DNA of 5,836 nucleotides from Candidatus Omnitrophota bacterium (GTDB lineage Bacteria > Omnitrophota > Gorgyraeia > Aquiviventales > Aquiviventaceae): positions 1 to 5,836 of the forward strand of contig JACPAW010000089.1 of NCBI GenBank assembly GCA_016180605.1, read 5' to 3'. The notes under the pieces were generated by a model. The model was not told the origin of the DNA. It worked only from the letters and a program-made list of their open reading frames with translations, and ran no database searches. This document shows positions 5,661-5,836 of the stretch, piece by piece. Numbering within the stretch: position 1 is the first letter of the stretch; every line of letters begins with the position of its first letter. The translations under genes and the position numbers were made by a program.

Positions 5661-5720
5661 CAGCACACAGCAATCCCCGGCCCGCCTCTGGCTACTGCCG
5701 GGGCGGGCAGCACACAGCAA
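5661..5720. repeat. Perfect 13-bp direct repeats bracketing palindrome B
   Basis: CAGCACACAGCAA occurs at 5661-5673 and again at 5708-5720. The 34 bases between (5674-5707) are almost exactly the quasi-palindromic element. The arrangement looks like a target-site duplication around a small insertion. The nearer copy ends four bases before the start codon of the GT4-DUF218 gene. Confidence 0.8.
5674..5709. repeat. Quasi-palindromic GC element, copy B
   Basis: A 36-bp element with arms TCCCCGGCCCGCCTCT and GCCGGGGCGGGC around a 7-nt centre GGCTACT. It matches copy A at 1440-1475 in both arms except one base, while the centres differ. Alternative stems are 5675-5681 with 5697-5703 and 5680-5686 with 5702-5708, both perfect 7-bp and mutually exclusive. 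In the operon's leader RNA it would lie 17 bases before the first start codon, where the second stem could expose or hide the GGGGA that is the only purine-rich tract near the start. Confidence 0.82.
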
Positions 5721-5745
5721 ACAGAAGAGGTAAACCAAAGGGGCG

Positions 5746-5782
5746 GCAGTAAGCTCGTCAGCAATAAGAGTGGCAAAGTGAA
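5746..5782 (+). repeat. Right copy of 37-bp inverted repeat flanking the operon
   Basis: It matches the minus strand of 1374-1410 in 33 of 37 positions, in inverted orientation, placing the two copies at opposite ends of the three-gene operon. Read in the frame used by the GT39 gene end, it gives AVSSSAIRVAK and a TGA. This frame is closed upstream by TAA at 5731-5733, so it is not a gene here. Confidence 0.85.
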
Positions 5783-5809
5783 CGAAGGGAAACGAAGGGG
5801 TGGCAAAGT
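5770..5809. repeat. Nested direct repeats in operon leader
   Basis: GTGGCAAAGT occurs at 5770-5779 and 5800-5809, and between them AACGAAGGG occurs at 5781-5789 and 5791-5799. The first unit is also the end of the 37-bp inverted repeat. No convincing promoter boxes were identified in 5657-5836, and no gene is seen there. Confidence 0.65.
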
Positions 5810-5836
5810 AGCATAAATTCAACGAACCCGGAAAAC

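Noticed and set aside
5520..5816. Plus-strand open frame across the GT4 start and operon leader
   Set aside because: Its first half is antisense to the N-terminus of a convincing gene and its second half is repeat DNA; no domain is visible.
5790..5836. Sigma-70 promoter for the operon (TATGCT-like box on the minus strand near 5811-5816)
   Set aside because: No matching -35 hexamer at proper spacing could be identified; the match is not better than chance.

Overview
The window reads as chromosomal DNA from a Gram-negative bacterium of middle to fairly high GC. The genes for an exported cysteine-rich protein, an undecaprenyl-phosphate-type glycosyltransferase pair and a DUF218 protein fit a diderm. 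Short tandem phrases such as GCTGACGA and TGGACTG beside and inside gene ends resemble those I recall from Nitrospirota, NC10 and Acidobacteriota genomes, but this is a weak hint and I do not assign a phylum. Every gene I accept lies on the minus strand; the long plus-strand frames are their antisense shadows.

Right to left in transcription order: 5657-5836 is a repeat-rich leader with no gene. Then comes a tightly coupled three-gene operon (5656 down to 1375). Gene 1 is a fusion of a GT4-type glycosyltransferase, one membrane helix and a DUF218 domain (618 aa). Gene 2 is a GT2 polyprenyl-phosphate glycosyltransferase of the GtrB/ArnC/DPM type, starting on the TGATG overlap. Gene 3 is a multi-spanning GT39/PMT-like transferase, starting on an ATGA overlap. 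The likely logic is that the GT2 enzyme loads a sugar on a polyprenyl phosphate, the GT39 enzyme transfers it to an acceptor outside the membrane, and the GT4-DUF218 protein acts on a related surface glycan at the membrane. No flippase is seen.

Below 1375 the composition becomes more GC-rich. 1223-1354 holds a coding-like remnant, 424-1149 an exported protein with a C-terminal ten-cysteine domain, and 382-402 a perfect hairpin. The start of a small exported membrane protein gene (ATG at 333) runs off the left edge.

The most unusual structure is the repeats. A 37-bp sequence occurs in inverted orientation at both ends of the operon (1374-1410 and 5746-5782). Next to each copy lies a 36-bp quasi-palindrome with a variable 7-nt centre (1440-1475 and 5674-5709). 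On the left side these repeats form the last ~33 codons and the stop of the GT39 gene. On the right side the palindrome sits between perfect 13-bp direct repeats just upstream of the first gene. A further perfect 11-bp inverted repeat lies in the first codons of the GT39 gene, and a heptamer repeat encodes the end of the GT2 gene.
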